A model generated the notes under the pieces. The model was not told the origin of the DNA. It ran no database searches and saw nothing but the letters and a program-made list of their open reading frames with translations. The position numbers and the translations under genes are program-made. Shown here in pieces: positions 36,501-45,653 of a DNA stretch of 64,000 nucleotides. Location: positions 1 to 64,000 of the forward strand of contig JAPPNJ010000040.1 of assembly GCA_028818705.1 (NCBI GenBank), in the 5' to 3' direction. The first letter of the stretch is position 1, and each line of letters opens with the position of its first letter. This DNA comes from Candidatus Poribacteria bacterium. Its GTDB lineage: Bacteria > Poribacteria > WGA-4E > WGA-3G.

Positions 36501-39500
36501 AAGGACCATCGCCCATCAGTCCGTTCGCCTCAACTGTTTGAATGTGTACAGATTCTGAATTGACGTAAATATCTACACGAAGTCTCTCTAAGGTGATGGA
36601 GGGAACATAGGGTGTGAAGTTGATCGGTTGCTGTGCTGGTGTTTCAGCGTATAATATGGCATGCGGTTTGTTAAGCGTGCCCCCTATCTCTACTGAAGCT
36701 TCTAACATTCCAGTTATTTCGTCACCAGCGTTCGGTAAGGTTGTAAGATCCAAGGCAATTGTATCAACACGGAGGTGTAACTCCGAACTGTTGACATCCT
36801 CAGGTTGAACGTCAATATACCCATCCACACTTACGTCGTTACCCAAGAGTTTGAAAGCACAATCCTCAAAGCGCAGAGACTCCTCCTGATAGACGATCCC
36901 ACCACCTGCATCACTGATATGGATATCCCCTGCTTTCGTTTCCAATGTTAAAGTCGGGATCGACCAGCCTAAGGCGACAACTGGGAGTGTAGGCGTTCCA
37001 GTTATATGCATAGCGTAACGACCGGTACCGGTCCGCAATGCATCATGTGGAAGTCCCAATACCGGACCAAAAGGGACCAGCGCGAAGCCATCAGACCTGG
37101 CCCTGAGATCCATCTCCTCAGTTTTGGCATCAAAACTTCCTGCCAACTCGAGAAAGGGGGATGCATCTTCCAGTGTTTTTAAAGACAGTTTTTCAATCGT
37201 CCACTCGTCATCTCTGAGATGTAAGCGAATCGGTTCCACATTCGTAAACAGCACCTCTTGCTCCGTCGAGTTGCTATAGCGAAGTTGGCTCGTAGCAATG
37301 GAAATATCAACATCATAAGGATATACCATTTCTTTACGAGACTCAGCGGAAAACTCTGCCGGTGCCAAGTCTGCTATCGTTCCACTTATTGAAACGCGCC
37401 CATCAGCAGTTCCTGTAACCGCCTCAAGCGTCGGATGTAAGATACTCAGAAACGGAGAGATCTCAATTCCATCGCTCGCCACTATGAAACGATAGGGGTT
37501 GTCTACCGCTGTACTAACAATGCCACGAATCCGACTCGTCCCATCAAAACCTTCCCCCAGAAAATCGTAAATATCAGGGGCTCCAGTAGTGTGTTTTCGC
37601 ACCACGAGTTTACCCAGTAGATAGGCATCACCGAGAAGATACTTAGCACCTCGATCCATGTGTAAATAGGTTATATCCGAGAAAACCAGTTCAACCCGCA
37701 AATCAAGGCGCTCAGGCTTTTTCAAAGTCCCAACAACTCGCACATCGAACTCACCTTCAAATGGAAAATCGCGGATGTTTGCTGCCTTGGCAATCTCTTC
37801 AAAGCGGACAGGGGCATCGTTTTCAAGGAGGAGATCAAAGTCGCCGTTGGCAGCTACCGCGGCATTTAGCGTAACCTGCTGTTCGCGGGTGGTTATCTTG
37901 AAATTCGGAACACTGAGATTATAATCCTCAATTTCCAGAGGAAGCATTAGCGTGTCTAAATGGATACCCCACGCCACCCCCGCAGTGACGCTAAAATTCG
38001 CGTCACCATCAAGATTTATGAGAGTACCATACAACTTCAGTTCGCCTCTGAGTTCACCATCTACCGGATATTCTGCACCCAACAACAGTTTTGGATAGTG
38101 TTGGACGTAGACGGGGTTCGCAACAATGCTGAACGCCGTCGGGAAATCACCTTTAACATCAACAGTCCCGTTAATTGTTGCCTGACTCTCATATTGTGTG
38201 ATTTCGCTTTCGGTAGTTGCAGGCTGCAAAACCTCGCTATCTGTCTCAGAGGTTTCTTGTTGACTGCTGATTGTGTTTTTCGTTAGCAGGCCGTTCTCAA
38301 TAAATACCCTACCGTCTTGATAGCGAAAGTCGCCTGTTAAAACGCCAATTGGAACGTCGTTGAACGTGGCGTCCGGCACCTCCAGGAATCCTTTCAGCGT
38401 GCCATCCGACGATAATTGAGCAGATGATGTTCCTATGCCTCCGAAATTCGCACTGTTGGCAATCTTCATTATTTTCCCGAAATTGATACCCGATGCCTGA
38501 ATGTCCAGAGTGTCCTGCTCTCCCAATGGAAAAGGGGCTGTTATGTCAACCAAAGTCCCATCAAAGTTTCCATTCGCCCTCAACACACCCATCTGAATTC
38601 TGCAATTGAGCGTTGAATCTTCAAGCATGACTTCGTCAAGAACAGTCCCTATCAAAGTTATTTCGCTATCGAGATCGAAACTTGAGATGTCGGCATTTTT
38701 TCCACCGAACTTCGCTGTGCCTGAGAGAGATCCCGTGCCGTCTGAGAGATTTTCGGGAAGTTCGGCAAACATTGATAGAAACGGTATGAGTTGTATCTCT
38801 GTAGCACGCCACTGCCCTACGTAGTTAAAGGTGTGCTGTGTCAGTCGTCGGAGTTGTGTGCGTAAATTCCCATCTGGAGCATTTTCGAGAGTAATGCTTC
38901 CTTCACCGGCCAAGGTGCCATCGGCAATTTGCGCGCTGAAGGTCGTTAGGGAGAAAGTCGGGATGGGTGAATACTTGAAATTCGCCGCAACATCTAATTC
39001 CGCCAACGTAATCTCTTTACCATTGTCTGCTCTTAAGATAGAAAACGTCGGCATATTCGCAGAGAGCGTCTTAATGTTTAAAGTGGCATCCGTCCCTTCC
39101 GCCACCAATTTCGCTGTCATTACACCTTTAAGCGCGACCGATTCACCGAAAAATTGTTCGACATCTGAGACATCCAGTTTCAGGTCAAGCGTCCCAGCCC
39201 AAGAAGTGCCGTTCGCGCCGCGTGTAAATCCACCTTTAACCTCTAAATCTGAGTTCCCAAATTTGAGTTGGAGGGTATTTAGTCTACTGCCGTTCGCTAA
39301 TAGGACAAAATCGGCGTTAAAATTGTCAATTGGCATTTCGGCACCGTCGAACGTGAGACTACCAGTGCCGATCCTAAACCATCCTTTATGATCCCACGTG
39401 TTGAGTTCGCCATCCACACCAACAGAAATGCCCTCAATCGCAATACGAAGATCCTGCTGTGTATCAAGATAAACGATGCTGCCCCTATTCAATTCGACCC

Positions 39501-39987
39501 GTCCAGCGGCAAAGTCGAATTGTGATGAATCCTGTTGTGATGGACCCCGCGTTGAAGGCTGCTTAAAAATTTGTGCGAGATTAAGGATGCCGTCGGCGTT
39601 ACGCACGGCGTGAATCTGTGCGTCAGATACCACCAGAGTTTTTACCGAAAACCTTCGGGTTAGCAGCCCAAACAGATTGTATTTGAGCATAACTCTGCCT
39701 GTGGAAATTACTGGCGCGTCCTGTGCCTCTTTCTTGGAAATCGCAAGGCGACTGAGTGTAACACTCCCTAAGATATTCCCTTTAATTTCCCCAACGTCTA
39801 CCGTATAATCTTCCATTATCCGATTTTTGAGTTCAGTCTCAAGCCGTCCCTCTACCCAATTTAGGAAAGCATCCGAACGGATAAAGAAAAACACACCACA
39901 GACACATACTATGCCCAGAAAAAGAAATATTTTAATGAGGTTGGCAGGTTTCCAAAACCGCTTAATCTTGCTATCAGATTTTTCCAT
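33556..39987 (-). CDS. tamB: TamB/DUF490-like translocation and assembly protein
   Basis: 2143 aa, well above the ~1260 aa of E. coli TamB. One N-terminal membrane anchor (LIKIFLFLGIVCVCGVFFFI), then an AsmA-like start (ILGSVTLSRLAISKK). A very long repetitive beta-strand region follows (many 'L.G...I.G.l..P.. a...' units; FN/GGTL..PH/P periodicity). A C-terminal DUF490 domain reads VDLQVHAALTGTLNNPNFTLSAP and TTAEVLTHEDIIEFLIRNT. Such proteins bridge inner and outer membranes and are proposed to guide lipids or proteins. Upstream of the Omp85 gene on the same strand. Confidence 0.88.
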   Translation of the reverse strand: MEKSDSKIKRFWKPANLIKIFLFLGIVCVCGVFFFIRSDAFLNWVEGRLETELKNRIMEDYTVDVGEIKGNILGSVTLSRLAISKKEAQDAPVISTGRVMLKYNLFGLLTRRFSVKTLVVSDAQIHAVRNADGILNLAQIFKQPSTRGPSQQDSSQFDFAAGRVELNRGSIVYLDTQQDLRIAIEGISVGVDGELNTWDHKGWFRIGTGSLTFDGAEMPIDNFNADFVLLANGSRLNTLQLKFGNSDLEVKGGFTRGANGTSWAGTLDLKLDVSDVEQFFGESVALKGVMTAKLVAEGTDATLNIKTLSANMPTFSILRADNGKEITLAELDVAANFKYSPIPTFSLTTFSAQIADGTLAGEGSITLENAPDGNLRTQLRRLTQHTFNYVGQWRATEIQLIPFLSMFAELPENLSDGTGSLSGTAKFGGKNADISSFDLDSEITLIGTVLDEVMLEDSTLNCRIQMGVLRANGNFDGTLVDITAPFPLGEQDTLDIQASGINFGKIMKIANSANFGGIGTSSAQLSSDGTLKGFLEVPDATFNDVPIGVLTGDFRYQDGRVFIENGLLTKNTISSQQETSETDSEVLQPATTESEITQYESQATINGTVDVKGDFPTAFSIVANPVYVQHYPKLLLGAEYPVDGELRGELKLYGTLINLDGDANFSVTAGVAWGIHLDTLMLPLEIEDYNLSVPNFKITTREQQVTLNAAVAANGDFDLLLENDAPVRFEEIAKAANIRDFPFEGEFDVRVVGTLKKPERLDLRVELVFSDITYLHMDRGAKYLLGDAYLLGKLVVRKHTTGAPDIYDFLGEGFDGTSRIRGIVSTAVDNPYRFIVASDGIEISPFLSILHPTLEAVTGTADGRVSISGTIADLAPAEFSAESRKEMVYPYDVDISIATSQLRYSNSTEQEVLFTNVEPIRLHLRDDEWTIEKLSLKTLEDASPFLELAGSFDAKTEEMDLRARSDGFALVPFGPVLGLPHDALRTGTGRYAMHITGTPTLPVVALGWSIPTLTLETKAGDIHISDAGGGIVYQEESLRFEDCAFKLLGNDVSVDGYIDVQPEDVNSSELHLRVDTIALDLTTLPNAGDEITGMLEASVEIGGTLNKPHAILYAETPAQQPINFTPYVPSITLERLRVDIYVNSESVHIQTVEANGLMGDGPYHADGEVLFSRQDTDTMQFAIEVSASQVEVADYGVASGYVKVSGTGLALDQITVIGEINELELDSYDFRIVNTAPVRFRSDPQSSEECLVVQVPSQITSPTMEAAMNVTVGGTLAAPTITAEWDGAFNEKEWKGKIEYSDEQIRLTKIALKDGANTLTLTGVIPFNLAFATMDISERHLGEPINLHLWGSELPIDFFPGVDMFFSKTDGTIDIDLTLQGTTRAPYMVGNVFLEALQLDLQNFHEPIRNMKFQLSASENMVDVRDFQFDMGPGYCILQEGQLGLNGLVPEELRLTSMRFERFPLGSTVKEMLSGASPGNGIEQEVVEDVEGHLTVELEVLTVPLDSFFTNDEAIPLPQIREIPSLVELAAVSSASVSINSVRLAFRALDRYYDFQDPQPVPIVLSDGTVTLARTFSLENQETFLIKQTFSSEDTKPEGLIGEEQTIVGRTTFSIDAGSSWRTGGEFDVALRIANFDVSALTDALPLSYRVNGALSGSLQLSGTSDNPKITLRRHTRDPAELYLHDVPIDLRWRIRYQNGTWEISKKRYVEVTLGQNLFTFSWTMPYQLELIPFLMRLQQSPKKVWQEFQRTPMDGILDIIVKDLDMLPLVVGGLGSATGTGNVHVELTGTIETPRAIGSMSFKDVGLEFPDTGIYVKETVGEIRLSEKGANITKFDGKLNSGTFSMRGGLTAPPDRRVWQTSPTLDLSTSITDVTFEQLETYQASLNSAELRLHGDLLRPYLTGNLNIDSGYYQQNWESVRDWLTGVSIKEADVALDYPILRDLYLDLDINVPDSFRVLSSITGPTDIEIAFLGKLLGPINQPVFSGDVSLRSGRVGLILQPFEIIEGSTISNRDTFNFNPDLNINLRTPQRIRGVLPRDESIVDLQVHAALTGTLNNPNFTLSAPTATTAEVLTHEDIIEFLIRNTSISRAFGGFTFSVQRPLEEDARYYGEYPLSENMSIKIETNDQGEHGIDFEIKGRF

Positions 39988-40085
39988 TTTCTACTTCGCT
40001 TTTCGCTCTTCGTAAAGAGCAGGTGGACTTCATCTTGCTGTTTGCTACCTGCTAATTGCTATTTGCGATTCTGGGGTGTCCATTC

Positions 40086-40955
40086 CTACCGACTGCTTTT
40101 CCGCCGATGTGCAGCTTCTACAACTTCCACTGTTGCCTGTTCGGATGGCATGTAGTGCTTAAACGCCTCAAATTTAGAACTCTTGTCAATTTTGAGCCAA
40201 AGCAAGTACTCGATATTGGCGATGTCCTTGTGAATCGGTGAATAGGTCAGCCCCATCACTGCTGCTCCAAGTTCCTGTCTAACGAAAGCACATAGGTTGT
40301 TAATCGTCTGGATATGCACCTGCTTATCAGACACAACCCCACCCTTTTTTACGTGGGATTTTCCAGCTTCAAACTGTGGTTTGAGCAGCGCAATAATATC
40401 GTAGTCGGTTTCCACGTCTGTCTCCTGCTGGGTCAAAAGCGCAATAACACTCGGCAGCACTGTCCTCAGGGAAATGAAAGAGACGTCAACCACAACAATA
40501 GAGACAAAATTCTCGTTATCACGCAACGACGCTGTTTTTAAGTGGGATTGTGTTAAATACCGGACGTTCGTTCTCTCAATAAGTAGGACCTGTGGATGGG
40601 TGCGCAGTTTCCAAGCAAACTGTCCATAGCCGACATCAACAGCATAGACGAATCGCACACCGTGTTGGAGAAGACAATCTGTAAATCCCCCCGTCGATGC
40701 ACCGACATCCAGGGCAACCCGATCTTGTACATCCACGTCGAAAGCGGATAACGCCTTTTCCAGTTTGAAACCACCACGACTCACGTATTTCTGTTGTTCC
40801 TGCACAACGACCTTCGCGTCGCCAGGAACACGCTGCCCCGGCTTAATGTTGGAATTGCCGTTGACAGTCACTGCGCCTGCAAGGATGAGACGCTTCGCTT
40901 GTTCCCGACTCTCTACGAATTGATGCTCTACCAAAAAGGTATCTATCCGTTGCAT
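40086..40955 (-). CDS. tlyA: TlyA-family rRNA 2'-O-methyltransferase (hemolysin A-like)
   Basis: 289 aa. An N-terminal S4 RNA-binding domain (RIDTFLVEHQFVESREQAKRLILAGAVTVNG) joins an FtsJ-like methyltransferase domain with SAM motif VALDVGASTGGFTDCLLQHG. Catalytic-type K/D/K residues are in place (KYVSRGGFKLEKAL, DVSFISL, LLKPQFE). TlyA methylates 16S/23S rRNA cytidines in mycobacteria. It follows dxs in the same direction, the common xseA-xseB-dxs-tlyA order. Confidence 0.93.
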   Translation of the reverse strand: MQRIDTFLVEHQFVESREQAKRLILAGAVTVNGNSNIKPGQRVPGDAKVVVQEQQKYVSRGGFKLEKALSAFDVDVQDRVALDVGASTGGFTDCLLQHGVRFVYAVDVGYGQFAWKLRTHPQVLLIERTNVRYLTQSHLKTASLRDNENFVSIVVVDVSFISLRTVLPSVIALLTQQETDVETDYDIIALLKPQFEAGKSHVKKGGVVSDKQVHIQTINNLCAFVRQELGAAVMGLTYSPIHKDIANIEYLLWLKIDKSSKFEAFKHYMPSEQATVEVVEAAHRRKSSR

Positions 40956-40964
40956 ATTGGTTAT

Positions 40965-41097
40965 CAGTTTCAGTCATTAGCAGTCAGGGCGGTGGTCAGT
41001 TATCAGTGTCAGTTAAAGAAGGTTTTGAGAAAACACCAGAAACTGCTTTTAACTGATGACTGAAAGCAGACGAAGTCTGCGTACCGAAAACTGATGA
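40965..41097. repeat. Palindromic 'CAGTCATT...GACTG' repeat element, copy 3
   Basis: TCAGTTTCAGTCATTAGCAG, with TCAGTTATCAG and CAGTTAAAGAAGGTTTT following, is mirrored by AACTGCTTTTAACTGATG and GAAAACTGATGACT. An inner GCAGACgaaGTCTGC hairpin is present. Same family as the copies at 18.5 and 33.3 kb, here between tlyA and dxs. Confidence 0.55.
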
Positions 41098-41100
41098 CTA

Positions 41101-42951
41101 TTAAACCATCATTTTCGCAGCACGAGCGATTGCCGTCGCATCACACTGACACAACGCGTAGAGATGCTGAGCATCACCGTGCTCAACAAACTCATCCGGG
41201 ATACCGAGATTCGTAACCTGGACATCTGTAATATCTGCTGCAGCCAATACCTCCAAGACCGCGCTGCCGAAACCGCCCATCACGACACCATCTTCAACCG
41301 TAATTACCCTGCCGATGCGCTCAGCAAGTGGGACTATAGTCTCAGTATCCAACGGCTTCACAAATCGGGCATTAAGAACCGTCGCCGAAATTCCAGAATC
41401 CGCCAACGTCTGTGCTGCTTCCAATGCCGGATACACACGATTGCCAATAGCGATAACCAGCACGTCCTCTCCTTCTCTGACAATCTCGCTTTTCCCAATC
41501 GGTAGTGGCTGTAGTTCCGTTGACATCTTTACACCTATACCAGTGCCACGCGGATAACGGAACGCAATGGGACCGCCTTCATAAACAAGCGCAGTCTTCA
41601 CCATTGACTGTAATTCGTTCTCATCTTTCGGTGCCATCACGACCATGTTTGGAATAGAACGGAGATATGCCAGATCGAAAACACCGTGATGCGTCGGACC
41701 GTCTGCACCAACAAGTCCACTTCTATCCAACGCAAAAATCACGGGCAGGTTTTGAATACACACATCGTGTAACACTTGGTCATAACTCCGTTGGAGGAAA
41801 GTGGAATAAATCGCAGCAACTGGACGCATCCCTTGCGCTGCAAGTCCACCCGCAAATGTGACAGCACTCTGCTCCGCCAATCCGATGTCAAAACACCGAC
41901 TTGGAAACACTTCGGCAAATTTATCAAGTCCCGTTCCGCCCGGCATCGCTGCTGTTACACCAACAATACGTGTATCGCGTTTCGCTAACTCAATCAGCGT
42001 CTGACTGAAGACTTCTGTATAGGTAGGTGTTGCCGGTTTAGGTTTAGTCGTCTTTCCTGTTTTAAGGTTAAAAGGACCACTGACACTATAGAATCCGACG
42101 GGATCCTCTACTGCAGGCGCGTAACCGCGTCCTTTTTCAGTTACGACATGAAGCAAAATAGGACCTGTAAGTCTACGGATGCCTTTCAACACCGGTATCA
42201 ACGCCTCTAAGTCGTTTCCGTCAAGTGGACCGAAGTAGCGAAACCCGAACTCCTCAAAGAGTGTTCCCAGTTTCAACGATGCCTCGATTTTACGGGCTAT
42301 CTCTCCGGCATCCGCCGAAATCATATTCATTAATCCTTTCGCACTCGAGCGAAGGAAATTGTATTGCGGTGAACTCGTAACTTTGTGAAAGTGTTTTGAA
42401 AACGCACCGACAGTCGCCGAGATAGACATGTTGTTGTCGTTAAGAATCACAAGCATGTCATTTCTGAAATCTCCTGCAGCGTTGAGTGCTTCAAACGCCA
42501 TACCGCCTGTTAAACCGCCGTCACCGATGATAGCGACAACTTTGTAAGTCTCATTGATGAGGTCGCGGGCAGTGGCGATTCCTAATGCTGCGGCGATAGA
42601 GGTGCTGGAGTGCCCTGCACCAAAAACGTCATATTCACTCTCGGCTCTACTGAGAAATCCACTGATGCCACCGCTTTGACGCAGCGTTGGGAACGCCTCT
42701 CTTCTACCGGTCAGCAACTTATGTGGATAAGCTTGATGCCCAATATCCCATATCAATTTATCGCGCGGTGTATCGAAGATAGTATGGAGTGCTATCGCCA
42801 ATTCGATAGTCCCGAAGTTCGGAGCGAAATGCCCCGGATGTTCAGAGAGAACTGTCAATAGATAGGCACGCATCTCCTCAGCAAGGGTTTTCAGTTCATC
42901 AAGCGCAAGTGTTTTAAGATCCGCGGGACTGTTAATTTTTTCTAAAAGCAT
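41101..42951 (-). CDS. dxs: 1-deoxy-D-xylulose-5-phosphate synthase
   Basis: 616 aa from ATG 42951 (the open frame extends to 42993, into xseB, but MLLEKINSPADLK is the family start). Makes DXP from pyruvate and glyceraldehyde-3-phosphate, the entry to MEP isoprenoid synthesis. TPP site IIGDGGLTGGMAFEALNAAGDF with NDNNMSIS; transketolase middle domain DIGLAEQSAVTFAGGLA and DRSGLVGADGPTHHG; C-terminal domain VITVEDGVVMGGFGSAV. Complete and normal length. Confidence 0.97.
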   Translation of the reverse strand: MLLEKINSPADLKTLALDELKTLAEEMRAYLLTVLSEHPGHFAPNFGTIELAIALHTIFDTPRDKLIWDIGHQAYPHKLLTGRREAFPTLRQSGGISGFLSRAESEYDVFGAGHSSTSIAAALGIATARDLINETYKVVAIIGDGGLTGGMAFEALNAAGDFRNDMLVILNDNNMSISATVGAFSKHFHKVTSSPQYNFLRSSAKGLMNMISADAGEIARKIEASLKLGTLFEEFGFRYFGPLDGNDLEALIPVLKGIRRLTGPILLHVVTEKGRGYAPAVEDPVGFYSVSGPFNLKTGKTTKPKPATPTYTEVFSQTLIELAKRDTRIVGVTAAMPGGTGLDKFAEVFPSRCFDIGLAEQSAVTFAGGLAAQGMRPVAAIYSTFLQRSYDQVLHDVCIQNLPVIFALDRSGLVGADGPTHHGVFDLAYLRSIPNMVVMAPKDENELQSMVKTALVYEGGPIAFRYPRGTGIGVKMSTELQPLPIGKSEIVREGEDVLVIAIGNRVYPALEAAQTLADSGISATVLNARFVKPLDTETIVPLAERIGRVITVEDGVVMGGFGSAVLEVLAAADITDVQVTNLGIPDEFVEHGDAQHLYALCQCDATAIARAAKMMV

Positions 42952-42967
42952 ATTATGATTCCTATTT

Positions 42968-43156
42968 TTAAGAGTTATCTGTTTCGAGAACATTGACGAC
43001 CCGCTGTTCCGCGTTTTCGAGCATCTGCCTGCACGATGCGACTAAGCCGATACCCTCTTCAAAGAGTTTAAGAGAGTTCTCAAGTGGTAGATCGTTGCCT
43101 TCCTCTAACTGTTCAACGATCTGTGAAAGTTTCGAGAGCTTCTCCTCAAAAGTCAT
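42968..43156 (-). CDS. xseB: Exodeoxyribonuclease VII small subunit
   Basis: 62 aa: MTFEEKLSKLSQIVEQLEEGNDLPLENSLKLFEEGIGLVASC, the typical coiled-coil XseB. Several copies bind the large subunit. It is separated from xseA upstream by ~190 bp holding a GTAGG-type repeat and ends just before dxs. GGAGGTG precedes the ATG. Confidence 0.95.
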   Translation of the reverse strand: MTFEEKLSKLSQIVEQLEEGNDLPLENSLKLFEEGIGLVASCRQMLENAEQRVVNVLETDNS

Positions 43157-43345
43157 ATATCACCTCCGTAAGCATGATGTAACTATGGTGAATTATAAAA
43201 ATAATTATGCATTTTATTTAAAAATCCCAAAAGCACTGTATCTCCGCTGGAGGGTTCCTAACCTCATTGATGATTCGTAGGTTGGGTTGAGAGAAGCGAA
43301 ACCCAACACCTTTCTGATAGCTGCTAGCTGATGGTTGACAATCCT

Positions 43346-44587
43346 TCAATCACTCTCCCGGAGTGCTTCAACGCGACACGCAAGATGTCCATCTGCCAAT
43401 TGTACTTCAATCCTGTCGTCCACTGACACCTGTTCAGTCGTAGTCAATACCTCGCCATCCATTTTCCGACTGATACTATACCCGCGTTTCAACGTAGCCA
43501 ACGGACTCAATGCATTCAGACGTTGAGCAAGCGCGTAGAGATCGCGTTCGGCATTACCAAGCCGATGCCCCATACTCGTACGGCACCCAGTTTCCAAATC
43601 ATCGACTCTCTGAGCAAGCAGATTGATTGTGTCCCGCCGACGCGCTGGAGAGAGACCTGTCTCGAATTGCTCCAGACGCGTTTTGTGTGTCTGTATCTGC
43701 TCTGACATCACCCGATGCAGCCACGCTTCAGTCCCTTCTAATTTTGAGAGGAGTTCATCCTGATCCGGCACTATATGCTCAATCGCCGCAGAAGGGGTCG
43801 GTGCACGATGATCTGCTACCATATCAGAAATCGTATAATCTGTTTCATGCCCAACAGCGGACACAACTGGAATCTTAGACGCAAAAATCGCACGCGCCAC
43901 TATCTCTTCGTTAAATGCCCAGAGATCCTCAATCGAACCACCACCGCGTCCCACGATTAACACATCTATATCATCCCTTTCATTCATTACCTCAATCGCG
44001 TTGGCAATCCCCTCTGGTGCCCCCTCACCTTGGACCAATGTCGGATGCAGCAAGACCTCGGCTAAAGGATACCGCTTATATAACTGTTGGCAGATGTCTT
44101 GAAATGCTGCACCTGTCGCTGACGTGACAATGCCGATTTTCCTTGGCAATTCCGGTAACGGCTTTTTATACACCGGATTAAACAAACCTTCCTGAGTGAG
44201 TTGCTGTTTCAATTCTTCAAAGGCTCTCTGCAGTGCCCCAATTCCCAGAGGTTCCAGTGTACTAACTGTAACCTGATATTTTCCTTGGGGACCATAGACC
44301 CCAATTTTTCCTCCTGCCAGTACCTCTTCACCGTCGCGTGGCAGAAACCGAAGGCGAGCTGCATTGCTTCGCCAAATTACACAACTAATTTGGTTTTTCT
44401 CATCCTTAAGCGTGAGATAAAGATGACCAGAGCCTGGACGAGTCAGATTCGATACCTGTCCTTGAACCCACACATTTTGAAATAATGGTTGTTTCTCCAG
44501 CAGGCGCTTTACGAGATCTGTTATTTGACTGACACTGTGGACAGTTCTCGTTGGTATCGACATTTCCATGTCCATCTCTATCTGCAT
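43346..44587 (-). CDS. xseA: Exodeoxyribonuclease VII large subunit
   Basis: 413 aa. N-terminal OB-fold (QVSNLTRPGSGHLYLTLKDEKNQISCVIW) binds ssDNA; catalytic domain includes KIGIVTSATGAAFQDI, DVLIVGRGGGSIEDLWAFNEE and VGHETDYTISDMVADHRAPTPSAAIE. A coiled-coil C terminus holds XseB. Degrades ssDNA to oligonucleotides in both directions. Confidence 0.96.
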   Translation of the reverse strand: MQIEMDMEMSIPTRTVHSVSQITDLVKRLLEKQPLFQNVWVQGQVSNLTRPGSGHLYLTLKDEKNQISCVIWRSNAARLRFLPRDGEEVLAGGKIGVYGPQGKYQVTVSTLEPLGIGALQRAFEELKQQLTQEGLFNPVYKKPLPELPRKIGIVTSATGAAFQDICQQLYKRYPLAEVLLHPTLVQGEGAPEGIANAIEVMNERDDIDVLIVGRGGGSIEDLWAFNEEIVARAIFASKIPVVSAVGHETDYTISDMVADHRAPTPSAAIEHIVPDQDELLSKLEGTEAWLHRVMSEQIQTHKTRLEQFETGLSPARRRDTINLLAQRVDDLETGCRTSMGHRLGNAERDLYALAQRLNALSPLATLKRGYSISRKMDGEVLTTTEQVSVDDRIEVQLADGHLACRVEALRESD

Positions 44588-44646
44588 ATCTCCCTAACGC
44601 CACCTTTCAATATATGTTTACTATTTTGTAAGGGCATGTACCTACC

Positions 44647-44770
44647 GCAGAGCCATTCAATTGTCACGAATCACTCTTGTAGGAGGGGTTTGGAACCCCG
44701 ATGCTTGCGGAAAGCAGTGCCCCCCTATTGCCCATAACGCACTCAAAAAACCGAAAACTGAATGCCTCTG
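44647..44770. mobile_element. ~123-bp repeat element (copy 2 of 2) with 9-bp target duplication
   Basis: The same core and ends as the element at 15028-15143: CAGAGCCATTCAATTGT at the left and GAATGCCTCTG at the right. GTACCTACC flanks both sides (44638-44646 and 44771-44779), a clear 9-bp target-site duplication. This shows it moved as a transposable unit. It is non-coding, so an unseen transposase must have acted. Confidence 0.85.
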
Positions 44771-44783
44771 GTACCTACCACTT

Positions 44784-45560
44784 TCAATATTGACGTTGAA
44801 CCGGGGTGATGCTCACCGCCATTCCCGTTCCTTCGTCCAACTCTATCTCTACAGCACAAAGTATGACGTTATCTTTAGCCACAGAGAAACGGGTAGGCAT
44901 CATCGTCAAAAAACCGTTGAGCACCTCTTTTGTCCGCATCCCAATAACTGAATCGTAAGGTCCCGTCATACCGACATCCGTGATGTAAGCCGTGCCTTGA
45001 GGGAGGACGCGCGCATCTGCTGTCTGCACATGTGTGTGGGTCCCAATCACCGCACCGACCTTACCATCGGAATGCCACCCCATAGCGATCTTCTCGGATG
45101 TCGCCTCCGCATGGAAGTCGAGAAGAATATACGGCGTGATCACTTTCACTTTATCTAAAATGTCATTAAGGGCATGAAACGGGTTGGTGTACCTGTTCAT
45201 GAAAATCTGTCCAGCGAGGTTGATGACACCGAGTTGGGTCTGTCCGTCGTTCGACGTAGCAATCATCACACCGCGTCCCGGAACCACTGTAGGGTAGTTT
45301 GCTGGACGTATAAGTTGTGGAGTTGTGTCTACAAAATCAAAAATCTCTTTCTTATCCCAGACGTGGTTCCCCGTCGTAATAACAGAGACACCTAATGCCA
45401 AGAGTTGATCCACGATTTCAAACGTCAATCCTTTACCGCCTGCTGCGTTCTCTCCGTTCGCAACAATAAAATCATATTCGTGCCGATGTTCATTCAGAAA
45501 TTGCGTTGTCGCCGTTCTACCCGGATTGCCAACAATATCTCCGATAAACAGTATTTTCAT
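44784..45560 (-). CDS. ymdB: YmdB-type metallophosphoesterase
   Basis: 258 aa, TIGR00282-like: MKILFIGDIVGNPGRTAT, FIVANGENAAGGKGLT, TGNHVWDKKEI and DFHAEATSEKIAMGWHSDGKVGAVIGTHTHVQTADARVLP carry the metal-binding D, N and H residues. In Bacillus and Deinococcus the family hydrolyses 2',3'-cyclic mononucleotides. Complete. Confidence 0.93.
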   Translation of the reverse strand: MKILFIGDIVGNPGRTATTQFLNEHRHEYDFIVANGENAAGGKGLTFEIVDQLLALGVSVITTGNHVWDKKEIFDFVDTTPQLIRPANYPTVVPGRGVMIATSNDGQTQLGVINLAGQIFMNRYTNPFHALNDILDKVKVITPYILLDFHAEATSEKIAMGWHSDGKVGAVIGTHTHVQTADARVLPQGTAYITDVGMTGPYDSVIGMRTKEVLNGFLTMMPTRFSVAKDNVILCAVEIELDEGTGMAVSITPVQRQY

Positions 45561-45653
45561 ATTTCCCCTGCCACTTTCTGCTTGTAAGCACTATCCAGAA
45601 ATCACGACTCTTAACGCCATCCACTAATCCTCAATCGCCACTGCAGCAATTCT

